Below, in pieces: positions 5,398-5,399 of a DNA stretch of 5,399 nucleotides; position 1 is the first letter of the stretch, and the number at the start of each line of letters is the position of its first letter. The stretch comes from Candidatus Gastranaerophilales bacterium (GTDB taxonomy: Bacteria > Cyanobacteriota > Vampirovibrionia > Gastranaerophilales > Gastranaerophilaceae): the NCBI GenBank assembly GCA_021202305.1, contig JAJQDG010000170.1, positions 1 to 5,399 on the forward strand, in the 5' to 3' direction. Made by a program: the position numbers and the translations under genes. Under the pieces are notes generated by a model. The model was not told the DNA's origin and searched no databases. It saw nothing but the letters and a program-made list of their open reading frames with translations.

Positions 5398-5399
5398 AT

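Overview
This is an AT-rich (roughly 35% GC by eye), gene-dense bacterial window with every supported gene on the + strand. The best taxonomic clue is the sigma factor at 3579-4382. Its core (GEIRHYLRDK, RRSSDPVEDIVQVGSIGLLK, SQMQVSR) looks like the group 3 SigB/F/G type and most like cyanobacterial SigF. Together with the low GC and the absence of any photosynthesis gene, this suggests a non-photosynthetic relative of Cyanobacteria (Vampirovibrionia/Melainabacteria, e.g. gut Gastranaerophilales). That placement is an inference from remembered family patterns, not from a search.

Layout. (1) 2-850 is the 3' part of an M24B metallopeptidase (Xaa-Pro aminopeptidase type), whose TAATG junction runs straight into (2) a SpoU/TrmH-type RNA methyltransferase (850-1572). 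(3) 1573-1860 is the only sizeable gap between recognisable genes. It holds a good extended -10 promoter and a possible 68-codon gene of unknown function that ends one base before (4) gpsA (1861-2871, TTG start), which makes glycerol-3-phosphate for phospholipids. (5) A second good promoter (2877-2905) drives upp (2926-3582, uracil salvage). It is followed by overlapping genes for (6) the SigF-like sigma factor (3579-4382) and (7) a type IV prepilin peptidase (4375-5373). The last 26 bases hold a short palindrome and perhaps the start of another promoter.

How they fit together. There appear to be three transcription units: pepP-like/trmH-like (promoter outside the window), small ORF-gpsA, and upp-sigF-pilD. 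I found no convincing rho-independent terminator between them, so read-through is possible. Most genes are housekeeping. The part most worth attention is the translational overlap of a SigF-like sigma factor with the prepilin peptidase: in Synechocystis, SigF is needed for pilus formation and pilin expression, so regulator and pilin-processing enzyme may be physically coupled here. Second is the short ORF ahead of gpsA. I see no sign of a mobile element, CRISPR array, defence system, tRNA or rRNA.
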